From Aphanothece sp. CMT-3BRIN-NPC111 (GTDB taxonomy: Bacteria > Cyanobacteriota > Cyanobacteriia > Cyanobacteriales > JAHHGU01): DNA of 64,000 nucleotides. Below the pieces are notes generated by a model. It ran no database searches, was not told where the DNA came from, and worked only from the letters and a program-made list of their open reading frames with translations. The position numbers and the translations under genes were made by a program. The DNA lies in the NCBI GenBank assembly GCA_019359765.1, contig JAHHGU010000003.1:103856-167855 (forward strand), read 5' to 3'. Of this stretch, positions 37,207 through 47,198 are shown piece after piece (position 1 is the stretch's first letter; each line of letters opens with the position of its first letter).

Positions 37207-40200
37207 TCATACAGAGACTTTTGGAGACTGTATTTTCAGTCCCAAAACTTGAGTATAGGCCCCTCGCGCCTGGGTGACGCCTATAGTCCGCTCTGATGAC
37301 TCAATCATGGGGCGTCGGAGACTCACAACAATAAACTGCGCTTGTTGTGCTTGTTGTTTGATCATTCTAGCTAATCGCTCTACGTTTGCCCCGTCGAGGA
37401 ACATATCGACTTCATCAAAGGCGTAAAAAGGAGAGGGGCGGTAGCGTTGCAGGGCAAAAATAAAGCTAAGAGCAGTTAAGGATTTTTCTCCCCCGGACAT
37501 GGAGGCAAGACGCTGCACAGGTTTGCCTTTGGGGTGGGCAACTAGGTTGAGACCGCCGTTAAAGGGGTCTTGGGGGTCATCGAGTTGCAGGTAGCCATCG
37601 CCATCCGAGAGTTCAGCAAAAATTATCTGGAAGTTTTGATTTACGGCGTCAAAGGCTTCCTTAAAAGCACGTAGTCGCAGGGTTGTGAAGTTTTCAATCC
37701 GCAACAGCAGTTCGGTGCGCTCAGCTTCTAGGGTGGTTAATTTCTCGGTGAGTTCCTCAAGGCGGGTAGTGGTGCGATCATATTCTTCCAGCGCCAGCAT
37801 ATTGACTGGTTCCATTGCCTGGAGGCGTTTGGTGAGCGATCGCATTTGCCCTTGTAAAGATGCCAAATCTCCTGTCTCTACATTGTCTGGAACTGTGGGC
37901 AGAGGGTCGGGCAATTCCGCTTCCTGGGCTTGCAACTGAGTTTGCAGGGCAGCGAGTTCCTCACGACGAGTTTGTTGGGTTTCCTGGAGTTTTTGCAGCT
38001 GCCATTCCAGCTGTTGCTGGGATAGATGGCGTTCTCGCAGTTTTTGTTCAGCGCGATCGCGCTGCTGCTTTTCTTCTCCTAACTTGTGTTCCAGTTGAGC
38101 CAAGGAAGCTTGAGTTTGAGCAATTTGCTCGCTTATCGCTGACAGCTGTCTTGAGGTTGTATGCAACTTCTCTACGATGCCTTTCTCCTGCCCTTTGTAT
38201 TCTTCTTGGCGCTGATGCGATTCCTGAATTTTTTCTTGCAGGCGCTGGTGCTGATTTTCCAGATCTTTTAATCTTTGCTCGGCGCTGCGGAGAGCTTGTT
38301 CCCGCTCATTCAGCTGAGTTTCCTGAACTTTGATAATTGCTTGAATTTGTTGCCACTCACTGTGAGTTTGAGACTGTTCTAGTTCTGCCAGCGCTTGCCT
38401 AAGTTTTGTCAGCTGGGCAACTTGCGCGGGTAACTCTATATCTAAGGCTTGCAGGCGAGATTGGGCTGCCTCTAGTTCCTGGGTATTTTTGGCGAGTTGC
38501 GATCGCAACTGTTCAGCTTGAGCAGTTATACTTTTAATTTCTTTCTGTAACTGTTCAAAGTGCAGCTGAGTTTCCCGCCGCTGTTGCTTCGCCTCTGTCA
38601 GTTCTTGACTTAGATGTTTTGTTTTTGCACTAACAGAATTAATCACCTCGCCACAACGCTCTAGAATCTGCTCAATGTCTTGCAGCCGATTTCTTAGGGC
38701 AGTTGCTTCAGCGGATTCGCTGGGGTCACTTGTACCAAAGCGCAGGCCAGAACGTTGGCTACTACTGCCACCAGTCATAGCGCCGCTGGCTTCTAGGAGT
38801 TCGCCATCTAGGGTGACAATACGATATTGACCGAGGTAGCTGCGGGCTGTTTCCAGTGTTTCAAAGACAACTGTACTGCCGAAAACATAAGCGAAGACAT
38901 CACGGTAACGGCGATCGCATTCAATCAAGTTAACGGCATAGTCAATAAATCCGTTGGCATAACGCAAAGCCACTGTGGGGGATAATCGCGACGGCTGTAT
39001 TTTATTCAGAGGCAAGAATGTAGCTCGTCCAGCCCGTTTTTGTTTCAGCAGTTCAATCGCTGCTGCTGCCACAGCATCATCTTCAACCACCAAATTCCCC
39101 AGACGCCCACCAGCAGATGTTTCTAAAGCTAGTTGGTAACTCTGTTCAACTCGACCCAACTGGGCAACTAACCCACAGATACCGCGTATTCCCGCTTGCA
39201 GAATGACTTTGGTGGCGAAGGTGCCTTGAGCTTCTTGCTGGGCTTGAGCTTGAGCTTCTAATTTATCCAACTGGCGTTGTTTGTCTCGTTGCTCAGAAAG
39301 CAGGCGATGATGAGTTTCCTGTTGGATTTCCAGTTCTTGTTCTGTCGCTGCCAGAGATTGGGCTAATAATTGGATTTCTTGAGAAGATGCCGTTAATTTC
39401 TGCTCTAAATCAACTACATAAATTTGTTTTGCCGCCAGATCCGGATCTGTTACTTGTAATAGCTGGTTTTGCTCGGCTATTTTCTGCGCTAGCTGGGTAT
39501 GACGCTCTCTTAATTGAGCTTGCTCTGTACGTTGGGGATCGATAGTTTGCAGTAATGTTTCAATTTGACGACTAAGGGCGGTTTGTTGCTGTACCCAAGC
39601 TTCAGAAGCTTGGGCTATCGCACTGGCATTGTCTCGGCTTTGGTTGAGGACTTGCTGCGCTTGATCTCGCGCCACCCGTAGAGACACAATATCCTGCGTT
39701 TCTACAGCGTTTTGTTCTTGAGCCAGCTGTTCTAGGGTTTGCTGGTGCTGTTGAATTTCCCGCTGGGTATCGTGCAGACGCTTCTGAGTTTCTTGAGCAG
39801 ATGTTTCCAATTCCCTTTGCTGGCGTTGTAGTTGACGCCGTTCCGCTTCCTGAGTCGCCAGAGTTGATTGCAGGGCGAGAAGTTCTTCTTCTCCTAAAGC
39901 TTTGACACGAGCATTTAGCTGGTCGAGTTCAGCCGTTGCTTGCTGAATTTCTGCTTTCAGCTGAGTTAGCTGGGCTGTTAGTTCGGTACTGGTGCGATCG
40001 CCTGCGGCTATTTGCTCCTGAAGTTGCCATTCTTGTTTTTGGAGCGATCGCCATTTGAGAACTGCTTCCCACTGTGCCTTTTCCTGGAGTTCAGCTCTTA
40101 ACTTTTGGTATTTTTCGGCTTTGACGCGGTCTTGAGAGAGGCGATCGCGCTGGGCAATCAATTCTACTTCCACAATCCGGCACTTATCTTCCCGTTCCTT

Positions 40201-40839
40201 AACCGCTTCTAACGTTTCCTTCGCCTGAACAATCTTGCGGTCAAACGCTGCCACCCCAGCTAATTCGTCGATAATCTCCCGGCGTTCCCGCGAGTTCATA
40301 GAAATAATGCTAGTGACATCCCCTTGCAGTACTACGTTGTAGCCTTCTGGATAAATCCGCAGTTGATTGAGTTGTTCGTGGAGTTCAGTAAGAGTACAAG
40401 ATTCACCATTAATGTAGTAATTCGAGGTGTAAGTACCCTGCTGGGTAACTCGTAACTTGCGGGTGACACTCCACTCTGAAGAGAGTTTTGAGTTTTGAGT
40501 TTTGAGTTCTGAGTTGGAAACTAAGGAAGTAGATAATTCTCCCTTATCGCCTTCTTCTTCAGGTGCTTGAAGTGCATCAGTGATGTCAAACGTGACTGTG
40601 ACGCTGGTTTCTACAGTGCCGCGATGGGGTTGGTTGTGGTTGACTAAATCAGGTAGGCGTTCTGCCCGCATCCCTTTAGAACTAGCAAGTCCGAGGCAAA
40701 ATAGCAGAGCGTCGAGAATATTCGATTTGCCTGAACCATTTGGCCCAGAAACAACAGTAAACCCCGGCAACAGGGGAATTTGGGTGGTGCCGCCGAATGA
40801 TTTGAAGTGCGAGAGTTCCAGGCGCTTGACGTGAACCAT
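37207..40839 (-). CDS. smc: Chromosome segregation ATPase SMC
   Basis: A 1210-residue SMC protein that compacts and segregates the chromosome as an ATP-driven dimer. Walker A GPNGSGKSNILDALLF is near residue 33, long coiled coils follow, the hinge is at about 530-680 (IRGICGLVAQLGRVEQSYQL, ETSAGGRLGNLVVEDD), the ABC signature is LSGGEKSLTALSF-like near 1115 and Walker B is FYAFDEVDMFLD. Within the N-terminal ATPase lobe (about residues 100-120), between the LQAPEEEGDKG and SEWSVTRKLRV segments, the DNA carries a GAGTTTT heptamer tract giving the inserted peptide [13 protein letters not shown]. The gene is otherwise normal. Confidence 0.95.
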   Translation of the reverse strand: MVHVKRLELSHFKSFGGTTQIPLLPGFTVVSGPNGSGKSNILDALLFCLGLASSKGMRAERLPDLVNHNQPHRGTVETSVTVTFDITDALQAPEEEGDKGELSTSLVSNSELKTQNSKLSSEWSVTRKLRVTQQGTYTSNYYINGESCTLTELHEQLNQLRIYPEGYNVVLQGDVTSIISMNSRERREIIDELAGVAAFDRKIVQAKETLEAVKEREDKCRIVEVELIAQRDRLSQDRVKAEKYQKLRAELQEKAQWEAVLKWRSLQKQEWQLQEQIAAGDRTSTELTAQLTQLKAEIQQATAELDQLNARVKALGEEELLALQSTLATQEAERRQLQRQQRELETSAQETQKRLHDTQREIQQHQQTLEQLAQEQNAVETQDIVSLRVARDQAQQVLNQSRDNASAIAQASEAWVQQQTALSRQIETLLQTIDPQRTEQAQLRERHTQLAQKIAEQNQLLQVTDPDLAAKQIYVVDLEQKLTASSQEIQLLAQSLAATEQELEIQQETHHRLLSEQRDKQRQLDKLEAQAQAQQEAQGTFATKVILQAGIRGICGLVAQLGRVEQSYQLALETSAGGRLGNLVVEDDAVAAAAIELLKQKRAGRATFLPLNKIQPSRLSPTVALRYANGFIDYAVNLIECDRRYRDVFAYVFGSTVVFETLETARSYLGQYRIVTLDGELLEASGAMTGGSSSQRSGLRFGTSDPSESAEATALRNRLQDIEQILERCGEVINSVSAKTKHLSQELTEAKQQRRETQLHFEQLQKEIKSITAQAEQLRSQLAKNTQELEAAQSRLQALDIELPAQVAQLTKLRQALAELEQSQTHSEWQQIQAIIKVQETQLNEREQALRSAEQRLKDLENQHQRLQEKIQESHQRQEEYKGQEKGIVEKLHTTSRQLSAISEQIAQTQASLAQLEHKLGEEKQQRDRAEQKLRERHLSQQQLEWQLQKLQETQQTRREELAALQTQLQAQEAELPDPLPTVPDNVETGDLASLQGQMRSLTKRLQAMEPVNMLALEEYDRTTTRLEELTEKLTTLEAERTELLLRIENFTTLRLRAFKEAFDAVNQNFQIIFAELSDGDGYLQLDDPQDPFNGGLNLVAHPKGKPVQRLASMSGGEKSLTALSFIFALQRYRPSPFYAFDEVDMFLDGANVERLARMIKQQAQQAQFIVVSLRRPMIESSERTIGVTQARGAYTQVLGLKIQSPKVSV
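40483..40517 (-). repeat. Heptanucleotide repeat inside the smc coding region
   Basis: About five units of GAGTTTT (one GAGTTCT) read on the coding strand as ACTCAAA. Because 7 is not a multiple of 3, 21 bases give a seven-residue period (NSELKTQ / NSKLSS). The frame of smc is kept across it. Confidence 0.92.
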
Positions 40840-41030
40840 GTGCGCTGGCTATGTAGGCGAGTGCGGATAGGTACAAGTGTATCAGTCTAACGATTCAAGA
40901 GCAGGTTAACACAGCTGGTATTGTCGGGGTCAATATTAAGGCAGGATAGCAGGGAAGGGCGATTAGCTTTTAGCAGATAGCTAATTGCTTGGTCAGTCAT
41001 AAAATTTTAAAAAATATAGCAGTCCCCATC

Positions 41031-41058
41031 AAGGCTCTTGACAATCGACAAGAGCCTT
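41031..41058. repeat. Perfect 10-bp hairpin in interspersed repeat copy B
   Basis: AAGGCTCTTG and CAAGAGCCTT enclose ACAATCGA. The surrounding 41020-41085 resembles, on the other strand, the sequence at 5128-5185. It lies between the divergent smc and thiL genes, so it is not an obvious terminator for either. Confidence 0.65.
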
Positions 41059-41121
41059 TATGCACCCAGATCTGCTGTTATAACTGCCTAATTGCTAAAA
41101 GCTAACTGCTAATTACTATTT

Positions 41122-42162
41122 ATGAAAATTCGGGATATCGGGGAACAGGGTCTTTTAGAACGATTGCAGCGCTTCTGTCCACCAGGAATGGTGGGGGATG
41201 ATGCGGCAGTGCTAGCTACGACTCCAGGGCGATCGCTCGTCGTCACAACTGATGTACTAGTGGATAAAGTGCATTTTAGCGATCGCACCACTGCTCCAGA
41301 AGATGCCGGTTGGCGTGCAGCTGCCGCGAATTTATCTGATTTAGCGGCAATGGGGGCTTCCCCTCTGGGAATCACCGTCGGTCTTGGCGTTCCCAGCGAT
41401 TTATCCGTTAACTGGGTAGAGCAGCTCTACCAAGGACTAACAGCTTGCCTGCAACAGTACGACACTAGCATCGTCGGGGGCGATATTTGTCGGTCGCCAG
41501 TCATTACTGTGGCAATTACTGCCTTTGGCGAGGCGTCCCCCAATCGTCTTATCCGGCGGTCAGTTGCTCAGTTAGGGGATGCAATTGTTGTTACCGGAGT
41601 CCACGGCGCGGCGCGGGCTGGCTTGGAATTGCTGCTACATCCCGAGCTAGGCCAGCATCTGAGTGACGGCGATAGAATGTCTTTAATCCAGGCTCACCAG
41701 CGACCTAAACCCCGTCTGGATGTATTACCTGTCCTCTGGGATATTTTAGACTCCCAATCCAAAATCCAAAATCCAAAATCCAAAATTCAAGTAGCTGGTA
41801 TGGACAGCAGCGACGGTCTGGCAGACGCCATCGTGCAGATTTGCCGCTGTAGTGGCGTCGGTGCTTTCATTGAGCGCAGTAAGATTACCATCCCACCTGC
41901 TCTCTCGCAGCTAATTTCACCAGAGCAAGCCTTAAACTGGGCTTTATATGGGGGCGAAGACTTTGAACTTGTGCTGTGTCTGCCGCCAGAAAAAGCCCAG
42001 CCGTTGGTAGAACGACTGGGTAATGGAGCAGCTATTGTGGGAGCGATCGCGCCACGCGCACGCTACGCCAACGCAACTAGCTCAGAGATATTGTTAGTAG
42101 ACTCTAGCCGCGTCTATCCCGATGAGCACCTAACTCTCACTCAAGGCTTTCAGCATTTTTGA
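41122..42162 (+). CDS. thiL: Thiamine-monophosphate kinase
   Basis: A 346-residue ThiL, which phosphorylates thiamine monophosphate to the active cofactor thiamine diphosphate. Motifs: KIRDIGEQGLLERL, GMVGDDAAVL, TTDVLVDKVHF, RAAAANLSDLAAMGASPLG, IVGGDICRS and, later, AGMDSSDGLADAI and YGGEDFELVLCLP. A run of CCAAAAT heptamers (41753-41790) encodes SQSKIQNPKSKIQ just before the AGMDSSDG motif, an insertion relative to usual ThiL. The position is the loop before the substrate-binding segment, so activity is probably kept. It is divergent from smc. Confidence 0.95.
   Translation: MKIRDIGEQGLLERLQRFCPPGMVGDDAAVLATTPGRSLVVTTDVLVDKVHFSDRTTAPEDAGWRAAAANLSDLAAMGASPLGITVGLGVPSDLSVNWVEQLYQGLTACLQQYDTSIVGGDICRSPVITVAITAFGEASPNRLIRRSVAQLGDAIVVTGVHGAARAGLELLLHPELGQHLSDGDRMSLIQAHQRPKPRLDVLPVLWDILDSQSKIQNPKSKIQVAGMDSSDGLADAIVQICRCSGVGAFIERSKITIPPALSQLISPEQALNWALYGGEDFELVLCLPPEKAQPLVERLGNGAAIVGAIAPRARYANATSSEILLVDSSRVYPDEHLTLTQGFQHF
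41753..41790 (+). repeat. Heptanucleotide repeat (CCAAAAT) inside the thiL coding region
   Basis: Five units of AATCCAA-type heptamer, in frame, encoding the seven-residue period SKIQNPK. The unit differs from the GAGTTTT family, so it is a second repeat class. Confidence 0.92.
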
Positions 42163-42234
42163 ATTAGGTGCTAGTTGGTAATAGCAATGAAAGTTATGAG
42201 TCCTGAGTCCTAAGTTAAAAAAAAAGTTATTGAA

Positions 42235-42265
42235 TTCAAAACTCAAAACTCAAAACTCAAAACTC
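42235..42265 (-). repeat. Heptanucleotide repeat (ACTCAAA) at the gap2 3' end
   Basis: Four ACTCAAA units end at the gap2 stop codon. With sasA, mutT and pixJ this is the fourth gene whose 3' end lies within a few bases of this repeat. Confidence 0.9.
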
Positions 42266-43278
42266 TAACTGACCCACTTCTTACCAACCAGTTCAGCAAG
42301 ATCGACAACCCGCTGGCTGTACCCCCACTCGTTGTCGTACCAGGAAACAACCTTAACCATGTCACCACCCATGACCATTGTCAGGTTAGCATCCACAATC
42401 GAAGAAGCATCAGTTCCGCGATAATCGGACGATACAAGCGGCAAATCGCTGTATTCTAGAATCCCCTTCATTTCACCCTCAGCCGCTCCTTGGAGCGCCT
42501 TGTTCACTTCTTCAGCGAAGGTCTGCTTCTGAACCTGAATTACCAAATCCACAACGGAAACGTTAGGAGTCGGTACCCGTAGGGCAATTCCATTCAGCTT
42601 ACCTTTGAGTTCTGGTAGTACCAAAGCCACAGCTTTAGCTGCACCTGTTGAGGTAGGAACAATGTTCATTGCTGCTGCCCGTGCCCGACGCAAATCCCGG
42701 TGAGAAGCATCCAGTAAGCGCTGGTCGCCGGTGTAGCTGTGGGTGGTGGTCATTGTGCCTTTGATAATGCCAAATTCTTCATGCAGCACTTTGGCAACAG
42801 GTGCTAAACAGTTGGTAGTACAACTGGCATTGCTGATGAGTACGTGCTTGTTGTGGTCATAGTCTTTATCGTTGACACCGACCACAAAAGTACCGTCATC
42901 ATTTTTACCTGGAGCTGTAATCAAAACTTTTTTAGCTCCAGCCGTTAAATGCTTAGATGCCCCTTCCCTGCTGGTAAAGACGCCAGTAGACTCGATGACC
43001 AGATCGATTTCCCAATCTTTCCAGGGCAAGTTTTCTGGGTTGCGATCCGATGTGCATTTTGCCGTCTTACCATTTACGGTAATGGAGTTGTCATCGGCAC
43101 TGATGTCAGCCTTAAACGTCCCTAGCATCGTATCGTACTTCAGCAGGTGGGCGTTGGTTCTTGGGTCAGAGGTGTCATTAATAGCGACGACTTCGATGTG
43201 GCTATTTTCTCGACCCAACCAGCATCGCATGAAGTTACGTCCGATGCGTCCAAAACCGTTGATCGCTACTCTAATCAC
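42265..43278 (-). CDS. gap2: Glyceraldehyde-3-phosphate dehydrogenase, Calvin-cycle type
   Basis: A 337-residue GAPDH. The Rossmann start [17 protein letters not shown], catalytic Cys in [36 protein letters not shown] and [16 protein letters not shown] are all present. Features such as [20 protein letters not shown] and the long [16 protein letters not shown] match cyanobacterial Gap2, the NAD(P)-dependent enzyme used in photosynthetic carbon fixation and gluconeogenesis and related to plastid GapA/B. It is one gene with its own leader. The 1.1-kb upstream gap may carry its regulation. Confidence 0.95.
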   Translation of the reverse strand: MIRVAINGFGRIGRNFMRCWLGRENSHIEVVAINDTSDPRTNAHLLKYDTMLGTFKADISADDNSITVNGKTAKCTSDRNPENLPWKDWEIDLVIESTGVFTSREGASKHLTAGAKKVLITAPGKNDDGTFVVGVNDKDYDHNKHVLISNASCTTNCLAPVAKVLHEEFGIIKGTMTTTHSYTGDQRLLDASHRDLRRARAAAMNIVPTSTGAAKAVALVLPELKGKLNGIALRVPTPNVSVVDLVIQVQKQTFAEEVNKALQGAAEGEMKGILEYSDLPLVSSDYRGTDASSIVDANLTMVMGGDMVKVVSWYDNEWGYSQRVVDLAELVGKKWVS

Positions 43279-44388
43279 AGCGTCTTGCCCTCAGTATACA
43301 AGCTCAGTAAATTCCTATTGATGACCCAGATCATATCGCAAAGGCTGAACAATGCGAACCCTTGGTTAGCGATGATCCCAGAAGAGTGTGGGAGTTTTTC
43401 GGCTTTATCGGCGTCCAGGTAATGGCTAGCAATGTAAATTCAGACCCCTCGCTGGCACTAAGTAACGAATAAATCTGCGATCGCGGCAGTACTGGCGAAC
43501 CCGACTTGAATACATCCCCACCTTCGGCATTTCCAGCACTTTTCTCTGCCAGATGCGGTTCTTTCCCCAAGCAAGTTTGATTACTTAATAACTTTCCCCG
43601 ATGTTGAGATGAACAAGACACGGAGACAAGGAGAGGAAAGACCGCAGGGCTTGTACCACTTGAGACACTACCATCGCTCTTGGCGTCCTTTTGAATCTTG
43701 GGAATAGGCGTGGAGTCCCTTGATGTGTCACAGATCACATAACCCTTTTCGAAATCAAAATAAATTTTAGGTGTAAATATAAAAACTATCTCTAGATAGA
43801 CTAATCTGGGTCATAAATAGCCTAAGGTGCAACTTAACTAAACCTAGTACTAATAAAAGCTGGATACTAATTTGGCACTCTCCAGCCTAAAGCCACGACG
43901 AAGATTCTTAATTCATCGAGTAGACTTACATCAAACTGTCCTCGTGGCAGTATCCAGACCCAAAGCCTACTCAAGTACCAACTACCTAAAAGTTGCAACT
44001 CAATGCAGAGATCGATCTCTCCTTCATCGTTTAGCTTTTTTGCAGACGCCAATTCCCGTGTGCCTCACGCTACGAGTGAAAAAACAAACAAGATTGTTTT
44101 GTGTGCTTGGTGGTTGAAAATTTTACCCAGCAAATCTATATTTATTGCTGAGGCCCATATTTTCAGTTTTCCAGGTATATAAATTATTTGAGACATCCTG
44201 GCTGTTTAAAGAGCTTTCGCTGCTCTGTAAAGATGATACTGCAAGCAATAAAGCCGTTACAAAGACGCAACTTTAAACCCAGCTTCTTAGTAAATATTTC
44301 CCAGGATGTTTCTGTAAAAATGAATTCTTGATATGATAGCGCGTGTTATTGGTTAAGTCGGGTGTGGTGTGGTGTGTAAGGAGCTACA
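43279..44388. other. Long intergenic region between divergent gap2 and murC
   Basis: About 1.1 kb without a supportable gene. Short frames on both strands (such as 43331-43738 minus and 43872-44117 plus) show no motif, biased composition or ribosome-binding site. The 43740-43870 part is AT-rich. The last bases before murC hold a GTGTGGTGTGGTGTG run followed by AAGGAG, the murC ribosome-binding site. Both neighbours are transcribed outward, so two promoters must be here. Confidence 0.45.
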
Positions 44389-45909
44389 ATGCAGAATTAT
44401 GTTGATTTTAGCGGAAGGCCCTTCCATTTCATTGGCATTGGTGGAATCGGAATGTCAGCCTTGGCCTACGTTATAGCAAAGCGTCATCTACCTGTATCTG
44501 GATCGGATATTCGTTCTAGTCACATTACGCAGCGTTTGCAGGCAGTCGGCGCTCATATTTTTATCGGTCAAGATGCCACCAACTTAGAATTTTTTCAGCC
44601 TACGGCAGACCCAGTGCCTGAAATATTACCGGCGGCAGTGATGGGGGTGAGCCATTCTCAGGGAATGTCTTTAGGTTCCCCAAAGCAGGGTAGTGGATTG
44701 GCAACAGCAATACCATCGGCTTTCTTGCCTCAGGTAATTTGTTCAACAGCAATTGATTCTGCTAATTCCGAGTATCGAGCAGCACTAGAGAAGGGCTGTC
44801 CTATTTTTCATCGCTCGGAGTTATTGGCGGCTTTAATTCAGGATTACCAGACTATTGCAGTAGCGGGTACTCATGGCAAAACCACTACCAGCAGTATTAT
44901 TGGCTATATGCTGCTACAGGCGGGCAAAGATCCCACGATTGTAGTGGGCGGTGAGGTGAATGCCTGGGAAGGCAACGCACGTGTGGGGAACAGTCCTTAT
45001 CTGGTTGCGGAGGCGGATGAATCGGATGGGTCGCTGGCTAAACTTTCAGCCACTATTGGTGTGGTAACGAATATTGAACTAGATCATCCCGACCACTACG
45101 AGACGCTGGAGGACGTGATTAGCATCTTCGAGGCATTTGCCCGTCACTGTCAGACTCTGGTGGGATGTATTGATTGTGAGGTAGTCCGAAACCGCCTGCA
45201 ACCAACAATCAGCTATAGCCTCCAGTGGAATAGTGGTGCTGACTACACAGTTGATTGTGTAAGTTCTAGCCCAGCCGGAATGTCCGCTCGCGTGTGGGAG
45301 CGTGGAGAAATCTTAGGACAGCTGAACTTAAAGTTGTTGGGTCAGCATAATCTCAGCAATGCGCTGGCAGCAGTGGCTGTGGGGCGCAAGTTGGGTCTGG
45401 ACTTTGGGGCGATAGCGACCGCTCTTGCCACATTTGAGGGAGCGAAACGCCGATTTGAGCTGCGGGGTGAGTACAATGGCATCTCCTTTATTGATGACTA
45501 TGCCCACCATCCTAGTGAAATTCTGGCAACGCTGGCAGCCGCGCGCTTGCAAGTTAAGCATTCACAACGAATTATTGCCATATTTCAGCCCCACCGCTAT
45601 AGCCGGACTCTTACTTTTTTACAAGAATTTGCCCAATCCTTTCAGGATGCAGATATTGTCGTTGTTAGTGACATTTACAGTGCTGGAGAACCCGATTTAG
45701 GGCAAATTAACGGTCAACAGGTCGCAGACGTAATTGCTACTCACCACGACCAAGTACATTACCAACCCTCTCTTCCCTCAATCTGTAAGTTTCTTACAGA
45801 AAACCTTAGAACTGGCGACTTTGCCCTCTTTCTGGGGGCGGGTAACCTAAATCAGATTATTCCTGAGGTTATGGCTTTCTATCAAAAGACGGATGACAGC
45901 TTATCTTAA
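44389..45909 (+). CDS. murC: UDP-N-acetylmuramate--L-alanine ligase
   Basis: A 506-residue MurC, which adds L-alanine to UDP-MurNAc in cytoplasmic peptidoglycan synthesis. Motifs: FIGIGGIGMSALAYV (UDP-binding), VAGTHGKTTTSSIIGYM (ATP P-loop), EADESDGSLAKL, TNIELDHPDHY, LLGQHNLSNALAA, FIDDYAHHPSEILATL and IAIFQPHRYSRT. A stretch of about 35 residues (ADPVPEILPAAVMGVSHSQG and following) before QVICSTAI is longer than in most bacteria. Variable inserts here occur in other cyanobacteria. It precedes murB on the same strand, separated by about 230 bases. Confidence 0.95.
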   Translation: MQNYVDFSGRPFHFIGIGGIGMSALAYVIAKRHLPVSGSDIRSSHITQRLQAVGAHIFIGQDATNLEFFQPTADPVPEILPAAVMGVSHSQGMSLGSPKQGSGLATAIPSAFLPQVICSTAIDSANSEYRAALEKGCPIFHRSELLAALIQDYQTIAVAGTHGKTTTSSIIGYMLLQAGKDPTIVVGGEVNAWEGNARVGNSPYLVAEADESDGSLAKLSATIGVVTNIELDHPDHYETLEDVISIFEAFARHCQTLVGCIDCEVVRNRLQPTISYSLQWNSGADYTVDCVSSSPAGMSARVWERGEILGQLNLKLLGQHNLSNALAAVAVGRKLGLDFGAIATALATFEGAKRRFELRGEYNGISFIDDYAHHPSEILATLAAARLQVKHSQRIIAIFQPHRYSRTLTFLQEFAQSFQDADIVVVSDIYSAGEPDLGQINGQQVADVIATHHDQVHYQPSLPSICKFLTENLRTGDFALFLGAGNLNQIIPEVMAFYQKTDDSLS

Positions 45910-46142
45910 GTAAGAAGTGATGAATCATACTGCACGCGGTTAGAAAATTGGTTTTTGTTGTTAGTAGTTAATGGTAAGTAGTTAGTAGGAAGGCTGTCTA
46001 CTAAACACTAACTACTTACCATTCCAACAATAAAGCTCGCTTTCTGACCACGAAGAGTATAATTAAAAGCTCAAAATTGAAAATTAATTTGAGCTTTCCT
46101 AGCCTCGATTTTATTGGCATTCAAGCGCGTGTATTGATTGAT

Positions 46143-47123
46143 ATGACTCTGTCCTACGATCCCTCTAGCGTTCTCAACGCTGCGACTGCTCAACAGAAAG
46201 ATGCACTCAAACCGCTAGAAGTTCCCTTACCAGGAACAGACTGCGTGATCAGGTCTCATGTTTCCTTGGCCGGCCTGACATCTTTTCGAGTCGGTGGTCC
46301 CGCAGAATGGTACGTGGCTCCCCGACGCACCGAAGAGCTGCAAGCGAGTTTAGAGTGGGCTAAATCTCAAAAGTTACCGATCACTTTATTGGGTGCCGGT
46401 TCAAATTTGCTGGTGAGCGATCGCGGCATTCCCGGTTTGGCGATCTGTACTCGCCATCTACGTCAGACCCGGTTCGACCCAGAAACTGGTCAGGTAACAG
46501 CTAGCGCCGGTAAACCGATTGCTCGCCTCGCTTGGGAAGCTGCTGAACGCGGCTGGCAAGGTCTGGAATGGGCGGTTGGTATTCCTGGCACCGTAGGCGG
46601 AGCCGTAGTGATGAATGCGGGTGCCCACAGCTACTGCACTGCTGACATCCTGGTAAACACGCAGGTGATATTACCAAACGGCACTATTGAACAGCTTGCC
46701 CCTCAAGACCTCGGCTACAGCTATCGCACCTCTATTCTGCAAGGCAGCCCTTCTTTGGTTACCGAGGCTACCTTCCAACTGCGACCAGGAGCCGATCCAG
46801 CAGAGGTTATGGCAACGACCGAAAAAGATCTAGAGCAGCGTCGCACGACCCAACCTTACAACCTACCCAGCTGTGGTAGTGTTTTCCGCAATCCCCAGGG
46901 TTACCATGCGGCATGGTTGATTGAACAAACAGGTCTAAAAGGCTACCGCCTCGGCGGTGCTCAAGTGGCTCAACTACATGCAAACTTTATCCTCAACTGC
47001 GGTGGTGCCACAGCCAGCGATATCTTTGGGATCATCCGCTACGTTCAGCAGCAAGTGGAACAGCGTTGGTCTTTGCACTTAGAGCCAGAAGTGAGAATCT
47101 TGGGTGAGTTTCAACCTGCCTGA
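46143..47123 (+). CDS. murB: UDP-N-acetylenolpyruvoylglucosamine reductase
   Basis: A ~326-residue FAD-dependent MurB, which reduces UDP-GlcNAc-enolpyruvate to UDP-MurNAc. Motifs: [37 protein letters not shown] (FAD-binding), [30 protein letters not shown] and [11 protein letters not shown] with the catalytic Ser, and the Glu near the end in [12 protein letters not shown] 46143 is preferred; an upstream TTG (46077) would add 22 non-conserved residues. The murC-murB order is conserved in cyanobacteria. Confidence 0.94.
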   Translation: MTLSYDPSSVLNAATAQQKDALKPLEVPLPGTDCVIRSHVSLAGLTSFRVGGPAEWYVAPRRTEELQASLEWAKSQKLPITLLGAGSNLLVSDRGIPGLAICTRHLRQTRFDPETGQVTASAGKPIARLAWEAAERGWQGLEWAVGIPGTVGGAVVMNAGAHSYCTADILVNTQVILPNGTIEQLAPQDLGYSYRTSILQGSPSLVTEATFQLRPGADPAEVMATTEKDLEQRRTTQPYNLPSCGSVFRNPQGYHAAWLIEQTGLKGYRLGGAQVAQLHANFILNCGGATASDIFGIIRYVQQQVEQRWSLHLEPEVRILGEFQPA

Positions 47124-47198
47124 GAAAGTTGGAGAGGATTCAGGAATACTAAGATTAAGATCAACTAGCACGTCCAACTCATACAGCCGGAAATAGTC

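Noticed and set aside
37860..38333. 157-codon frame opposite smc
   Set aside because: It is antisense to the conserved SMC coiled coil and has no motif; it is a shadow.
43331..43738. 135-codon minus-strand frame upstream of gap2
   Set aside because: No recognisable motif, no ribosome-binding site, and low-complexity Ser-rich sequence.
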